From: Ktedonobacter robiniae
GTDB taxonomy: Bacteria; Chloroflexota; Ktedonobacteria; Ktedonobacterales; Ktedonobacteraceae
Reading direction: 5' to 3'
DNA length: 64,000 bases
Assembly: GCF_016587375.1 (NCBI RefSeq)
Contig: NZ_BNJG01000005.1
Coordinates: 186,001-250,000, forward strand
Below the pieces are notes generated by a model. That model saw only the letters and a list, made by a program, of their open reading frames with translations, had not been told where the DNA came from and made no database searches. Shown here piece by piece: positions 34,848-44,994 of the stretch; position 1 is the first letter of the stretch; the number at the start of each line of letters is the position of its first letter. Position numbers and translations under genes: made by a program.

Positions 34848-35270
34848 TTACCACTCCACCGTGATACTCAGTGAATCTTCTTTTGAAGCATCACCGCAAA
34901 CGTTCAGGGAATGGCAACTGGAGACCTGGGCAAGAACTGTTTCGAGGTCAAATGGTTTGGCCAGAACGTGGCAAATGCCCATCCGAACGGCCTGGCAGAG
35001 CGCATCGTGATCTGTGCTAAGCACAACGATTGATTGTAACCATGCTTCTGTTTGCTGCCGTAATATCTGAATAAGTTGGAGTCCGTCCATCTGTGGCATG
35101 TTCACATCCAGCAAAACAGTCTCATAGCGGCCCCATTGGCGATCGAGTTTTTCCAGCGCCATCAGTCCGTCGGTGGCTGTTTCGACCTCATACATCTCAT
35201 CCTCCAGCAATGCTCGTAAGATCGATCGTATGTTCTGATCGTCATCGACGACTAAGATGCGTTGCCTCAT
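34848..35270 (-). CDS. stand-alone response regulator receiver protein
   Basis: A 140-residue CheY-like receiver without an output domain. Acidic pocket VVDDDQN, phosphorylatable Asp in VLLDVNMPQMDG, Thr/Ser in VVLSTDHD, and Lys in LAKPFD. AAAGGG lies before the ATG at 35270. Its partner kinase is not adjacent; two sensor kinases lie at 49-54 kb. It probably relays a signal by protein contact. Confidence 0.88.
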   Translation of the reverse strand: MRQRILVVDDDQNIRSILRALLEDEMYEVETATDGLMALEKLDRQWGRYETVLLDVNMPQMDGLQLIQILRQQTEAWLQSIVVLSTDHDALCQAVRMGICHVLAKPFDLETVLAQVSSCHSLNVCGDASKEDSLSITVEW

Positions 35271-35285
35271 GGTTTTCCCTTTCAT

Positions 35286-35735
35286 GGTTTATCTCGCAGG
35301 ACTTCTGGCTCCTGCTTACATCGTCGTTTCTGGTACCAGTCTACTAAAGAGGTGTGAAGAAAGCGTTATGAGCAGCGTCATGACATGTGACTTGAAGTGC
35401 TGATGTCCAGGAAAATGTCGTCATCTTGTTCATCCAGTGAGGACGAAGCGTCACAGAAGCATGCGTTCGCCGTAGGGCAAGTTCCATCAGCCCGACCTGT
35501 TATTCCCGGGGAATCGCTCCTTGCTGACTCACATCCGCCTATTGGTCGCCTCAGGATGATGTTTTCTTGCATGATACAATTGTTCCAGGAGAAAGGGGAG
35601 AACGCTAGGAGCGAACACGAGTTGTTTCCCTGGTTCGCAACACAACAGCACCACGCATCTGTGAAGACTGCTGTGATACCGTTTCTATGGACCATTGCCT
35701 TCCCGTCATGCTACTTCTAGTAAGAGAGGGATACT
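35286..35735 (+). other. intergenic region upstream of SARP/BTAD gene
   Basis: 450 bases with no supported gene. Frames on both strands lack ribosome sites and domain signatures. It presumably carries the promoter of the large regulator; no clear -10/-35 pair stands out. Confidence 0.35.
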
Positions 35736-38700
35736 ATGGGCCTGTTACGACTGGCCGTATTTGGCTCTCCTGAAGTGTTTTCTAACAGCCATCGCCTCAC
35801 CTTTGCTTTACGCAAAGCGCAGGCCTTGTTGTTCTATCTGGCCGTCGAAGGGGGCATGCATTCCCGGAGTAAACTGGCAGCCTTCCTGTGGCCTGACAGC
35901 ACAGCCCATGATGCGCGTACCTCTTTGCGTAACGCCATCGCACTGTTGCGTACCTTGTTCACCGACGTTGAGGTTTCCTCATCCCCACAGAACCATTTGC
36001 TCATTGAGCGTGACCTGCTTGGTCTGGATCGGAACACCTCTTTTGAGCTTGATCTGGAGGTCGTGCAACGGGCCTACCAGGAGGCTCAGCGGTGTTCCAC
36101 TGTCCCCGCAGAACCGCAACGTGTTACCCTGGTCGCGATGGTGCAGCAAGCCCTGGACCTGGTGCGCGGCCCTTTCCTGGACGGCTTCTGGTTGGGAGAG
36201 GACGCTCCCTTTGACGAATGGGTTCAGCAGCAACGGCAACAGTGGCAGGTGCGCCTGGTCTTCTTGCTGGATCGCCTCTCATCCTGGCAGGAGGTCGGTG
36301 GAGAACTGGAACAGGCATGTGCCACACTGACACGTTGGAACATGATCGATCCGCTGGCAGAAGGGGCCTACCAGCGTCTCATGAGGGTTCACTTGGCGCG
36401 TGGTGATGCAGCTACTGCTTTGCAGGTCTACACCACCTGCCGAACGCGCCTGGCCGAAGATTTGCAGGTGGAACCCTCGGCGGAGACGGTAGCTCTGGCC
36501 AGGCACATTCGCGCCAGCGCCACGCGCCCCCCTGGCCTCTCTGCGGCCCATGTTTCTGCTGAACAATCGATGTCAGGCGAATTGGTGGCTCCCCTCGTCG
36601 GGCGCGCTGGTGCTTTCCGCCAACTGAGCAGTCGTTTTCAGCAGGCACGGAGTAGGCAGCCGCAGGTCGTGGTGGTAGAGGGGGAAGCTGGCATTGGCAA
36701 AACGCGGCTAGCAATGGAGTGGATCGGCTGGGCAAAGGCACAGGGCGCCGAGGTCCTGCGTGGACAAGCTTTCGAGATGGGAGGACGGTTGCCATATCAG
36801 CCATTCATCGAGGCTCTGAGAGAGCGGCTGGAGGTGGAAAACGCTCCTGAAGATCTGCTGGAGGACGTGTGGCTGGCCGAACTTTCCCGTTTGCTCCCAG
36901 AGTTGCGGGCGCGCTACCCTGATCTTCCATCTCCAACTGAGGATGAGCTAACCGCGAAAGGACGGCTCTTTGAAGCGGTGGCGCGCCTCTTCGAGACCTT
37001 GGCCCAACGTACGCCGCTGGTGCTGCTCGTGGAAGACCTGCATTGGATGGATGAAGCCTCCCTCGAACTGCTGCGCTACCTGGGACATTCCTGGAGCAGG
37101 CATAACCCTCGAGTGCTGCTGCTGGGCACGCTGCGCAGTGAGGATCTGGAAGTGAGCTCACACCTGACCGATCTGAGACGTGACTTGCCGATGACGCAGG
37201 TGCTGTTGCAGATGTTCAGTCAGGAAGAGACTATCCAGCTCCTTGAGGCGCTGGTTGGAGAGGGAAAGAAGACCCCAGGGAAGAACAATGAGCAGGATGA
37301 ATACGGTCCCGCAACGGTCCTCGGCGGCTTCCTGTTTGCCCATACGGGAGGACATCCGTTGTATCTCCTGGAAACCCTCAAACTGTTGCGAGAGCGGGAA
37401 TGGCTGTTGCCTCGGTTAGGAACGGATGGCATCTGGCGGCTCGAACTGATGGTGGACATAGGCAGAGAGCGGCTGCGTCGCGAGCTCTTACCGCCCTCGG
37501 TGCGGGCACTGACACAGGTACGCCTGAGCAAACTTTCCGAACCTGCGCGCCGTTTGGTCATGGCCAGCGCTGTGTTGGGAACGCAGGCAACCGCCCGACA
37601 TCTCTGGCAAGTGGCAGAGGTTGGCAGCCTGGCTGAAGAACAGACAACGCAGATCGCAGTCACAGCCCTGGAAGAGGCCATCAGCAGTGGCACGTTGCGC
37701 GAAGAAAGCACCGGGTCAGGCCGTCCAGGCAGTTATCGCTTTGCCCATGACCTGATCCGAGACGTGGTCTATACGGAAATCGGCGCAGCTCGACGGCAGG
37801 TCTTGCACCAGCGTGCTTTCGCCATGTTCGAGCGTGAGGGGGCACCCGCCTCTGAGCTCGCATATCATGCGAGGTGTGCTGATGATGCCGAGGCCGCCTA
37901 CCGCTTCAACCTGCAGGCTGGGAGAGAGGCTGTGGCGGTCTTTGCCGTTGCCGACGCCATCGGATATTATGAGCAGGCACGTGCCTTGCTGCAAGAGCAC
38001 TCGTGGCTTCAGACGGAGCTTGCAGTCTCAGCAATCGAACAGCTCTATGCCCGTCTCGGGCAAGCCTACGCCTTCCAGAGACTCTGGGAAAAGGCCCAGG
38101 AGGCGTACGAAGAACTCCTCGCGTATGGGCGGCACAAGCAGTTGTCCACATTGGTCAGCCTCACCCTCAACCGCCTGGCCATCCTGGCCATTCAACGGTC
38201 GTTCGACAAATCACTGGTGGACACCTTGCTCGCGGAAGCCTTGCAGATGGCAGAGGCAAGCCATGATCCAAAGGCGCTGGCGGAAACGGAGTGGAACTGG
38301 GCACAGATCACTGCCACCTGGGACGATCCGGAAGGGGCCTTGTCTCATGGAACGCACGCGCTCACTCTGGCACGCACAAGCCTCGACCCGGAGTTGGAAG
38401 CCAGAAGTCTCGCCTTGCTTGGATATATTCATCTTCTGAGAAGAGATTTTGAGGAGAGCATTCGCTGCTTAGAAGCGTCTCGTATGCTGTATACGTTTCT
38501 TGGGGCGAGCCTTTCGCTTCACAGGAATGGTCACTTCCTTCCTTTAACACAGGTGTTTCACTTACCCCATCCTTGACAAATCGCGCAACCGGTGCCTTTT
38601 ATTGGGGAGTGCTGGCTTTCGTGCAAGTGCATACTGGACAGGGACGAGACAGCCTGCTCAGTGGGCGTCGGGCGGCAGCGCTTGCACAAGAGAGCAAAGA

Positions 38701-39529
38701 CGTCTGGACCCCCATCATTAGTACAACTAGCCTGACTGCTAGCTTGTTGGATGCGGGAGCCTATGAGGAGGCGCTTCTGCTGACTCAACACGCCAGCGCG
38801 AGCGCCTGCACTCTTCCGTCAGCGCCTGTACTCCGGCTCTTTCTCATTGTTCGGGGAAGCACCTATCAAGCCTTGCAGCAATGGGAAGAGGCGCGTAGCA
38901 TACTTGCAGAGGTGGTTGCTCTGGAATACTATGATGCGCCAGTGCTCTCGCAGTTGTGCATGCACTATGTCGTGGCAGGAGAGTGGGAGCAAGCCCACGC
39001 GTATGCCTTGCAAGCCATAGCTCTTCGGAAGCGTGCTGGCAAGGCATTGATTTGGCTGGATTTCTTCCCGCAGTATGAGATAGAGGCCTTACTGCGCGCG
39101 GGAGATGAGAAGCTGGTGCGAGAAGAAGTGCAGCGACTGGGGGCACGCCTTGGGGCCAATCGGCGCTTCCGAGTTCCCTATCTCCGGTCATTGGCGATCT
39201 TGAGCAGATGGGAGGGAAAGAGGGAGCAGGCCATGAATCACTTACGAGAGGCAGCAGGGTTAGCTGAAGAGATCGGCTTGCCAGCCGAGCAATGGCAAAT
39301 CCAGGCATTGCTCGGCGACCTACATGAGGCAGGAGGCGAACTCGCGCAAGCAGGCACGGCCTTTGGGAAGGCCGCGACGATCCTCCAGAGGCTGGCTGAG
39401 GACATCAAAGATGAGACATTGCAGGCGCGCTTTCTTGCCGGGCCACAGATTCGTCCGGCGCTTCAGCACGCGCAACGTCTTGCAACTCACTCGATTACGG
39501 ACGCCCACGCAATGCCGGATGAGTGTTGA
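35736..39529 (+). CDS. SARP/BTAD-domain ATPase regulator (one-base frameshift)
   Basis: A giant AfsR/SARP-like regulator of about 1,264 residues if one G is restored in the GGGG run at 38502-38505; as read it stops at 38576 and resumes in the frame of 38573. Order: N-terminal winged-helix (LRLAVFGSPEVF...LRKAQALLFYLAV), BTAD domain (LDLVRGPFLDGFW, then GDAATALQVYTTCRTRLAED), AAA ATPase with Walker A GEAGIGKTR and VLLVEDLHWMDEAS, then long TPR helices. The join restores SLTPSLTNRATGAFYWGVLA. The WD40 fragment overlaps its stop. Probably activates a metabolic or secondary-metabolite locus; target unknown. Confidence 0.82.
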
Positions 39530-39926
39530 TCCCCCGACGTTCAGTGCATCAGTTGATGACAAGCGGAAAAAGGAGTTCTTCCTACGAAGCAGGGCGGTTC
39601 TGTCGGCAAAAGCAGTGAATGCAGATGGGAGCTTCATCATCTCCGCGTCCTGGGACCACACCCTCAAGGCGTGGGACGCTGCCACCGGAAGCGAACGCCT
39701 TACCCTCTCTGTCCATAGCGATAGGGTTCACGGCTGTGGGATGAGTGGAGATCGCCTGATTGTCTCCGCTGACTGCACCCTCAAAGTGTGGGATGTGCAA
39801 ACAGGACAGTGTTTGCTGGCCTTTCCGGTGGATAGAGTGCTTTCTGGCTGCGCCTTTCATCCCGATGGAGAACATCTGGTGGCCTGTGGATGGCGGGGTG
39901 TGTATTTCTTGAGGCTGGTGATGTAA
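39519..39926 (+). pseudogene. WD40 C-terminal fragment
   Basis: A frame of 135 codons. After a non-homologous start it reads NADGSFIISASWDHTLKAWD, GDRLIVSADCTLKVWDVQTG and GCAFHPDGEHLVACGWRGVY, the last blades of a WD40 propeller. Two and a half blades cannot make a propeller, so this is a remnant of a larger protein. It overlaps the SARP stop by 11 bases at an accidental junction. Confidence 0.6.
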
Positions 39927-39991
39927 TCAGGCGCCATATATTTAGCACCCATACGCCACAAAGGATGAGATAAACAAGTGCGGCTGTCGTG
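39724..39991 (+). repeat. segmental duplication, copy B
   Basis: 268 bp matching 26944-27218. The match stops in the loop of the terminator that is complete in copy A, so copy B retains only the left stem arm (AACAAGTGCGGCTGT). Confidence 0.85.
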
Positions 39992-40196
39992 TTCCTCCGC
40001 TCAGCCCAAGGCTCGGCCCATCACTCAGCCCATAGCGCAATTCTAGGTACAGCCCAACGTGCAAATCATAGATCAACAATACAACAAATCCGGCGATGAT
40101 TCCCGCACTGAGGAGACTGAAGAGTAACGTGTTACGAAAGGAGGGATGGAGTCGGTACAGGCCAGTAAGGTTATCATCCAGAGCAAAGATGCTCAT
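39992..40196 (-). pseudogene. membrane protein N-terminal fragment
   Basis: The minus-strand frame begins MSIFALDDNLTGLYRLHPSF at 40196 and has one clear transmembrane segment (LLFSLLSAGIIAGFVVLLIY). A Gly/Leu-rich repeat-like stretch (LRYGLSDGPSLGLSGG) follows, typical of multi-pass proteins, but the frame is cut at the duplication border at 39991. No family assigned. Confidence 0.45.
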
Positions 40197-40348
40197 TTGT
40201 TTTGCCTCAAAAGAAAGTGCCTTTACAGAAACCCTGTAAAGGCTGGTTCCACCTGATTTTTTTAGGCGATATCGTTGTGCTTCACCTCCTGTCTTCCGTT
40301 TACATAAGTAGAAATTGTAAAACTGTTTTTGAAATAGAGGGAAGAAGG

Positions 40349-41010
40349 ATGCAGAAAAAACGCCGTCTTTGGAAACAGCGTTCTTTTATCACGACTCTTT
40401 GTGCTTTTATGCTTGGACTAGGTGTTGTGGGATATCTTCTGTATCTCGGCTATCAAGTTGCATGGACAGGGTTTTCTGTTCCTGCCTGTCCTTTCAACCA
40501 GCAATGTTCATCCAACAAAACCTTGTGGGACTGGTTACAACTCTTCGTGGCACCATTAGCTTTAACTGGTGCTGGCCTCTGGTTTTCACAGGTGCAGAAA
40601 AAACAGAATTAGACATTGCCCAGAAGCAAAAAGAACATGATGTGGAAATTGCGAAAGATGCTCAAAGAGAGGCGCTTCTACAGGCCCACTTAGATCGTAT
40701 GACAGAATTACTTTTACGAGAGAGCTTACGAACAGCTCAGCCAGATTCAGAAGTTTGTAATGTGGCACGGGTGAGAACTCTCACCATCTTAGGTCAGCTA
40801 GATACTTCTCGCATCAATCATGTACTTTCCTTCTTACGAGAAGCAAAGCTCGTTACATCTCAACCCAAATCATACAGCGCGGTATCGGGTATGAGCCACC
40901 ATACACTTGAGATGGAACCAATGACCACGTGTGTGGACGGAAGCAACATTTTGCTCCCCAGCTTGTTGGGGATCCGAAATTACCAAAATTTGGTATTCTA
41001 TTATTTGTAG
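40349..41010 (+). pseudogene. membrane-anchored coiled-coil protein, frameshifted and truncated
   Basis: From ATG 40349 (GAAGAAGG upstream): two hydrophobic segments (TLCAFMLGLGVVGYLLYLGY and LQLFVAPLALTGAGLWF). After one A is restored in the A6 run at 40598-40603, it continues as KKTELDIAQKQKEHDVEIAK, a helical coiled coil and LDRMTELLLRESLR...VARVRTLTILGQLD. This layout is the N-terminal half of pentapeptide-repeat membrane proteins. The expected repeat domain is missing; unrelated sequence follows about 40870. Probably non-functional. Confidence 0.6.
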
Positions 41011-41346
41011 AATTACCTGTTCAAAAAAACTAGGATGGCAAACCTGATCTGCAGGGGCGGTGTTCCAAAAATATTTTGAAGTTAACGATCAGGAGATCTC
41101 TGACACTTTTGGCAACGTATTTGAGCTATGTAGCTCAGTTTTTCGAGAAAGAAAAAAAAGACAACTTCCGAGAGAAAGGAGGAAACCGATCGGTGCAAGC
41201 CAGAAGTTTGGACCAAAAGAGTTTTCAACAGTTCTCAAAAAGAGAGGAGAATGTAGGCAAAGCGTGGCAAGATGCCCATAAAGTACCTTCTCATAGACAG
41301 ATGCGAAAAAACGTTCTATGCTAGAAGCAATGCGAGGTTTTGACAT
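41011..41346. other. intergenic region, nothing recognised
   Basis: Two overlapping short frames (41060-41324) are Lys/Arg/Glu-rich without ribosome sites or signatures. The region ends at an IS6-type terminus. Confidence 0.35.
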
Positions 41347-42205
41347 GGGATTGTCAACTTGGTAACGTAGCTGAACACTGTGCTAAGATAGCCTCATGAA
41401 AATACGCACCACTGCACCCGACTACAAAGGCTTTCGCTTCCCATCTGAGATTATCAGCCACGCGATTTGGCTGTATTTCCGTTTTTCGCTCAGTTTTCGT
41501 GATGTGGAGGAACTTCTGGCACAACGCGGGATTGTGGTCACCTACGAAACCGTACGTCAGTGGTGCTTGAAGTTTGGGCAGACGTACGCCAACGAACTCC
41601 GCCGGCGCCGCCCTCGGTGTGGGGACACGTGGCACCTGGACGAGGTCTTTCTCACAATCGGGGGAGAGACACTATTTGTGGCGAGCAGTGGATCAAGACG
41701 GCAACGTGCTGGATATCCTGGTGCAAAGCCGCCGTAACAAAAAAGCAGCCAAACGTTTCTTCCGCAAGCTCCTCAAGGGACTGCAATACGTCCCACGCGT
41801 GATCATCACCGATAAACTGAAGAGCTATGGAGCCGCCAAACGCGAGATCCTGCCTGGCGTGGCACATCGGCAGCACAAAGGCTTGAATAATCGAGCGGAG
41901 AACTCACACCAGCCCACGCGGCTGTGCGAGAAGAAAATGCGGCGTTTCAAATCAGCCAAACACGCGCAACGTTTTCTCTCGGCTTTCGGCATCATTTCTG
42001 GCCACTTCCAACCACGAAGGCACTGTTTGCGTGCTGGAGAATATCGTGCCATTTTACAGACCCGATTCCAGACCTGGAATGAGGTAACCGAAACAAAAAC
42101 TGCGGCATAGCACTGCATTGTTCACTCCTATTCTTCTGCTTCTTTTCTTTCCCTCGCCCTTCTTTTTTGCAAGCTCTTCCATTATTTCTATAAGTTGACA
42201 ATACC
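41347..42205 (+). mobile_element. IS6-family insertion sequence (GGTATTGTCAACTT type)
   Basis: 859 bp. The left end is GGGATTGTCAACTT at 41347 (one mismatch) and the right end is the complement of GGTATTGTCAACTT at 42192-42205. It encloses one DDE transposase. Its ends are the same as those of the two MITEs and the solo ends, making it the candidate driver of those elements. No 8-bp target duplication is visible. The right side abuts a truncated kinase gene. Confidence 0.8.
41396..42110 (+). pseudogene. IS6-family transposase, frameshifted
   Basis: The N-terminal half (FRFPSEIISHAIWLYFRFSL, TYETVRQWCLKFGQTYANEL, DTWHLDEVFLTIGG) is in one frame. The rest (YLWRAVDQDGNVLDILVQSR, VIITDKLKSYGAAK, NNRAENSHQPTR, catalytic D-D-E complete) is in another. 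The switch lies in the G5 run at 41660-41664. About 238 codons in total, a normal IS6 size. Confidence 0.85.
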
Positions 42206-43105
42206 CTCTGGAGACGGTGGTGGACTTGATCACTCAACTGGCTTCTGCCTTACAGTTGCTCATGACCGCCATCTCGTGCATCGCGATGTGAAGCAGGAGA
42301 ACATGCTTTGCCGCACGGATGGCACGGTGTTGCTCAGCGATTTTGGCATTGCTTCGGTGGCTCACGCCTCTAGTTCAGCCTGCGCCTACCAGGACTTTGG
42401 TGGAACGCTGCCTTACATGGCTCCCCAACAGCACGCAGGCAAGCTGCGACCGGCAAGCGATCAATATGCCCTGGCGGTGGTGGTCTATGAATGGCTAGCA
42501 GGGGTGCGTCCCTTTCAAGGGACAATGCCAGAATTGGTGTCTCAGCACCTCCACGCGCCACCGCCGAGGCTTGTAGATCAGGTGCCCACGCTGCCAGCCT
42601 AGGTGGAACTGGTGGTGTTCAAAGCCCTTTCCAAACAGCCCCAGGAGCGCTTTGCCCGCGTGGAAGACTTTGCTGTTGCCCTCCGGGCTGCCAGCCAGAG
42701 GCGTGTTGCCCCTCCCCAACCCGCTTCCTCTTCTCCAGAACGTCCCGCACCAAAGCCTCGGATGTCACTCCTGTCAGACCAGGCAACCGAACCTGGGAAG
42801 GCAAGAGGAGCCTTCTCCCCATCTGCTGCGTTCCCTCCCCCGCCTCTTGCCAGCACAAGAGCAGACCAGCCAGTGCCAGGAGCGGTCCGACCAACCATCC
42901 CGTCTGAAGCTGACACGATCCCGGAATCTGGGTTTGCTGAGAGCACAGCCCCACTTTCGCCAGCACCCATACCTCGCCCGGCGCAGAACAGGAGAACACG
43001 AAACTGGCGTGTGCTCTTCACCTTCGGTCTGGTGCTCCTCGTCGCACTCAGCGGCAGTGGTCTGTGGTACTTCTGGTCTCTTGCTCAAATAGGAAAAGGA
43101 GTAGA
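42206..43105 (+). pseudogene. Ser/Thr protein kinase remnant
   Basis: Starts at the IS6 border without the N-lobe. It shows the catalytic loop HRDVKQENML, DFGIASVAH, TLPYMAPQQ and SDQYALAVVVYEWLAGVRPF, then a TAG at 42600-42602, a Pro/Ser-rich linker and one transmembrane helix (LFTFGLVLLVALSGSGLWYF). A further frame slip lies before HDRHLVHRD. Such PASTA-less Hanks kinases are membrane sensors; this copy cannot work. Confidence 0.78.
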
Positions 43106-43110
43106 ACCAT

Positions 43111-43656
43111 TTGTCCTGGGAAATCGATTCCGTTCATTCTACCGTTTCTTTTGCCGTCCGCCATATGATGGTCAGCACCGTTCGCGGGCACTTTAATGTC
43201 TTGCGTGGGCATCTCCATATTGATGAGGATAAACCAGCGAACTCCTGGGTGGAGGCCGAAGTAGATGCCACCAGCATTGATACTCATAATGACCAGCGTG
43301 ATGCGCACTTGCGCTCTGCTGGTTTCTTCAACACCGAGATTTATCCTCTGATCACCTTTAAGAGCACTCTGGTTGAGCACCAGGATGGGCCAAACTACAA
43401 GATTACCGGCGATCTGACTATGCACGGAGTGACCAAATCGATCACCTTTGAGGCGGAGTACAGCGGCCAGAGTTTGATGGGTGGAGTGCAGCGCGCGGGT
43501 CTCACCGCGAAAACGAAGATTAACCGCAAAGAGTTCGGCATGAGCTTGGGAGCGGTTGCCGAGGCCGGGCAGGTCGCAGTGAGTGAGATGGTCGCCATTG
43601 AGATCGACTTGGAGGTTGTGCAGCAGCCCGCTGCGGAGGTTGCTGCAGCACAATAG
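43111..43656 (+). CDS. YceI-family lipocalin-like protein
   Basis: A 181-residue YceI beta-barrel protein: WEIDSVHSTVSFAVRHMMVS, GHFNVLRGHL, an Asp/His-containing NDQRDAHLRSAGFFN, YPLITFKST and ITGDLTMHGVTKSI. The family binds polyisoprenoid or amide lipids. There is no signal peptide, so this one is cytoplasmic. The start is TTG at 43111, chosen because AAAAGGAG lies 9-15 bases upstream and the family begins at this Met; no in-frame ATG is suitable. The alanine-rich tail is short. It is intact despite lying among remnants. Confidence 0.88.
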   Translation: MSWEIDSVHSTVSFAVRHMMVSTVRGHFNVLRGHLHIDEDKPANSWVEAEVDATSIDTHNDQRDAHLRSAGFFNTEIYPLITFKSTLVEHQDGPNYKITGDLTMHGVTKSITFEAEYSGQSLMGGVQRAGLTAKTKINRKEFGMSLGAVAEAGQVAVSEMVAIEIDLEVVQQPAAEVAAAQ

Positions 43657-43753
43657 CCGAGTGGCGTACGAGGCGCGAGCAAGATGCTTTCCTCGCATCT
43701 AGCAACCAACCAGAGATCTGGGCAGCAAGGCTGTCGAGGGTGCTGTCCAGGTC

Positions 43754-43888
43754 TTGGTAAATGACATCCGAAGTGTGCAGGTTTTGCCCTCCGACGTAAG
43801 CACTTGCCCTCCCATATGAGCACTAGTACACGCGTTTCCTGGAAAAACCGCTTCTCATCTAGGGATGCATCGGAGAAAGTTGTAAATA
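43754..43888 (-). repeat. diverged IS-end-like repeat, copy 4
   Basis: TGGTAAATGAC at one end and TTGTAAATAA at the other. It contains GCCCTCCGACGTAAGCACTT followed by GCCCTCC, the inverted counterpart of the block at 2480-2510. It is an IS21-like end lacking its element. Confidence 0.5.
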
Positions 43889-44040
43889 AACCACTCCTAA
43901 ATAGGAGCGAACGATTTCTTCTGGCGATTACCTTGCCACTTTTCCCTTCGAGGTCCTACCAGGGGTAGAGCTACAGATTAGTAACCGTCTTTGTCCGAGG
44001 GGACTCTGGGCAATTGGAGGAAGCTCAGTGGTCTACGAAC

Positions 44041-44110
44041 TACCAGCGCATAGCCACACTGGCATGCTGCTCCGCGCGGAGCAGCATGCCAGTGTGGCTA
44101 TGCGCTGGTA
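44041..44110. repeat. 70-bp perfect loopless palindrome
   Basis: Bases 44041-44075 are the exact reverse complement of 44076-44110, with no central spacer (centre CCGC-GCGG). There are no A/T tracts, so a terminator role is unlikely. It lies within the 43657-44559 gene-free stretch, which otherwise contains only two IS-end-like repeats and a 9-bp stem at 44245-44264. Confidence 0.85.
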
Positions 44111-44410
44111 ACCGATACATGAGAGCGCTTGAGACCTCACGCGGATACGTTTCTCACGCAAATGGCTAAAAGTAAGATACGGTATTGTTTGTCAAGAGGG
44201 GTATTGCTCAGCTTACCAAAAATAAAAAAATATGTGGGATATGAAGAAGAAAACATTTTCTTCTCTTGATATGTCAAACTATCAAGCCGTTTTTTGTGCT
44301 CTGGCTGCATACAACGGATCAAAGTCCGCCTCGTTTTTGACGACCGCAAAGGCAATGTGTAAAAGCTTTCGCGCCGCAGCGCAGCGGGCGACCTTCATGG
44401 GTTTGCCTGC

Positions 44411-44544
44411 TGGTAAATACTCTACGAAGTGGACGGATTTGGCCCGCAAACGTGGAACATTGCCCTCAATCCTGGACACCGGGACAAACTTTTCTAGAAA
44501 AGCTGCTCCTCATCTGGCTTCTTTCATCGATGTTTTGTAAATGA
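44411..44544 (-). repeat. diverged IS-end-like repeat, copy 5
   Basis: TGGTAAATACTC at the left and TTTTGTAAATGAGC at the right, with GAAAAGCTGCTCCTCATCTGG inside, shared in part with the copies at 3.5 and 43.8 kb (AACCGCTTCTCATCT). Confidence 0.4.
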
Positions 44545-44559
44545 GCGCTCTACAACTTC

Positions 44560-44949
44560 TTACCTCTTACAAAAGGCGCGTTGGGCAAGCACGTCAGGCA
44601 GTTCCGAAAGCTCAGTGATCTCGGCAAAAGGTTGTATGCTTGTTTCATTTCGCACTTGGTGACGATTCACCCAGATGGCCCGGGTACCGACTGCTTGCGC
44701 TCCACCTACGTCGTTGTGTAAGGAATCGCCAACATGAATGATCTTCTGAGGGTGTGTGTGCGTCTCAGAAAGGATCCGCTCATAGAATTCAGGCTGAGGC
44801 TTCTGTACTTGATAATCTTGGGCAAAAATCGTAAAAGCAAACAGACCTGGTAAGCCGTAGCGTTCTGGATAGGTGTTTCCATTGGTGACAAGCTTGAGAC
44901 GATAGGTATCTTTCAACAGAGAGAGCGTCGGGAGCACATTGGGATACAA
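44560..44949 (-). pseudogene. HAD-superfamily hydrolase C-terminal fragment
   Basis: About 129 codons covering HAD motifs II-IV: LKLVTNGNTY (Thr), the Lys in YQVQKPQPEFYERIL, and HVGDSLHNDVGGAQAVG (acidic pair). The N-terminal DxD nucleophile motif and the cap are missing; the frame is lost about 45 bases before the ISAs1 insertion. As the IS has its own clean target duplication, the truncation predates it. Confidence 0.75.
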
Positions 44950-44994
44950 CGTAATGGCAGCTTAGCACCCGATTGTTGGTGGAACCTCCTGGTC

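Noticed and set aside
35397..35720. 107-codon frame before the SARP gene
   Set aside because: Ser/Cys-rich without a signature or ribosome site. An opposing frame of similar length exists, as expected by chance.
41060..41324. Two overlapping small plus-strand frames before the IS6 element
   Set aside because: Lys/Glu-rich, in competing frames, no ribosome site, no homologue recognised.
44205..44219. GGTATTGCTCAGCTT as another IS6-type terminus
   Set aside because: It differs from GGTATTGTCAACTT at several central bases, and a similar string occurs inside the IS6 fragment at 54.19 kb, not at its end.
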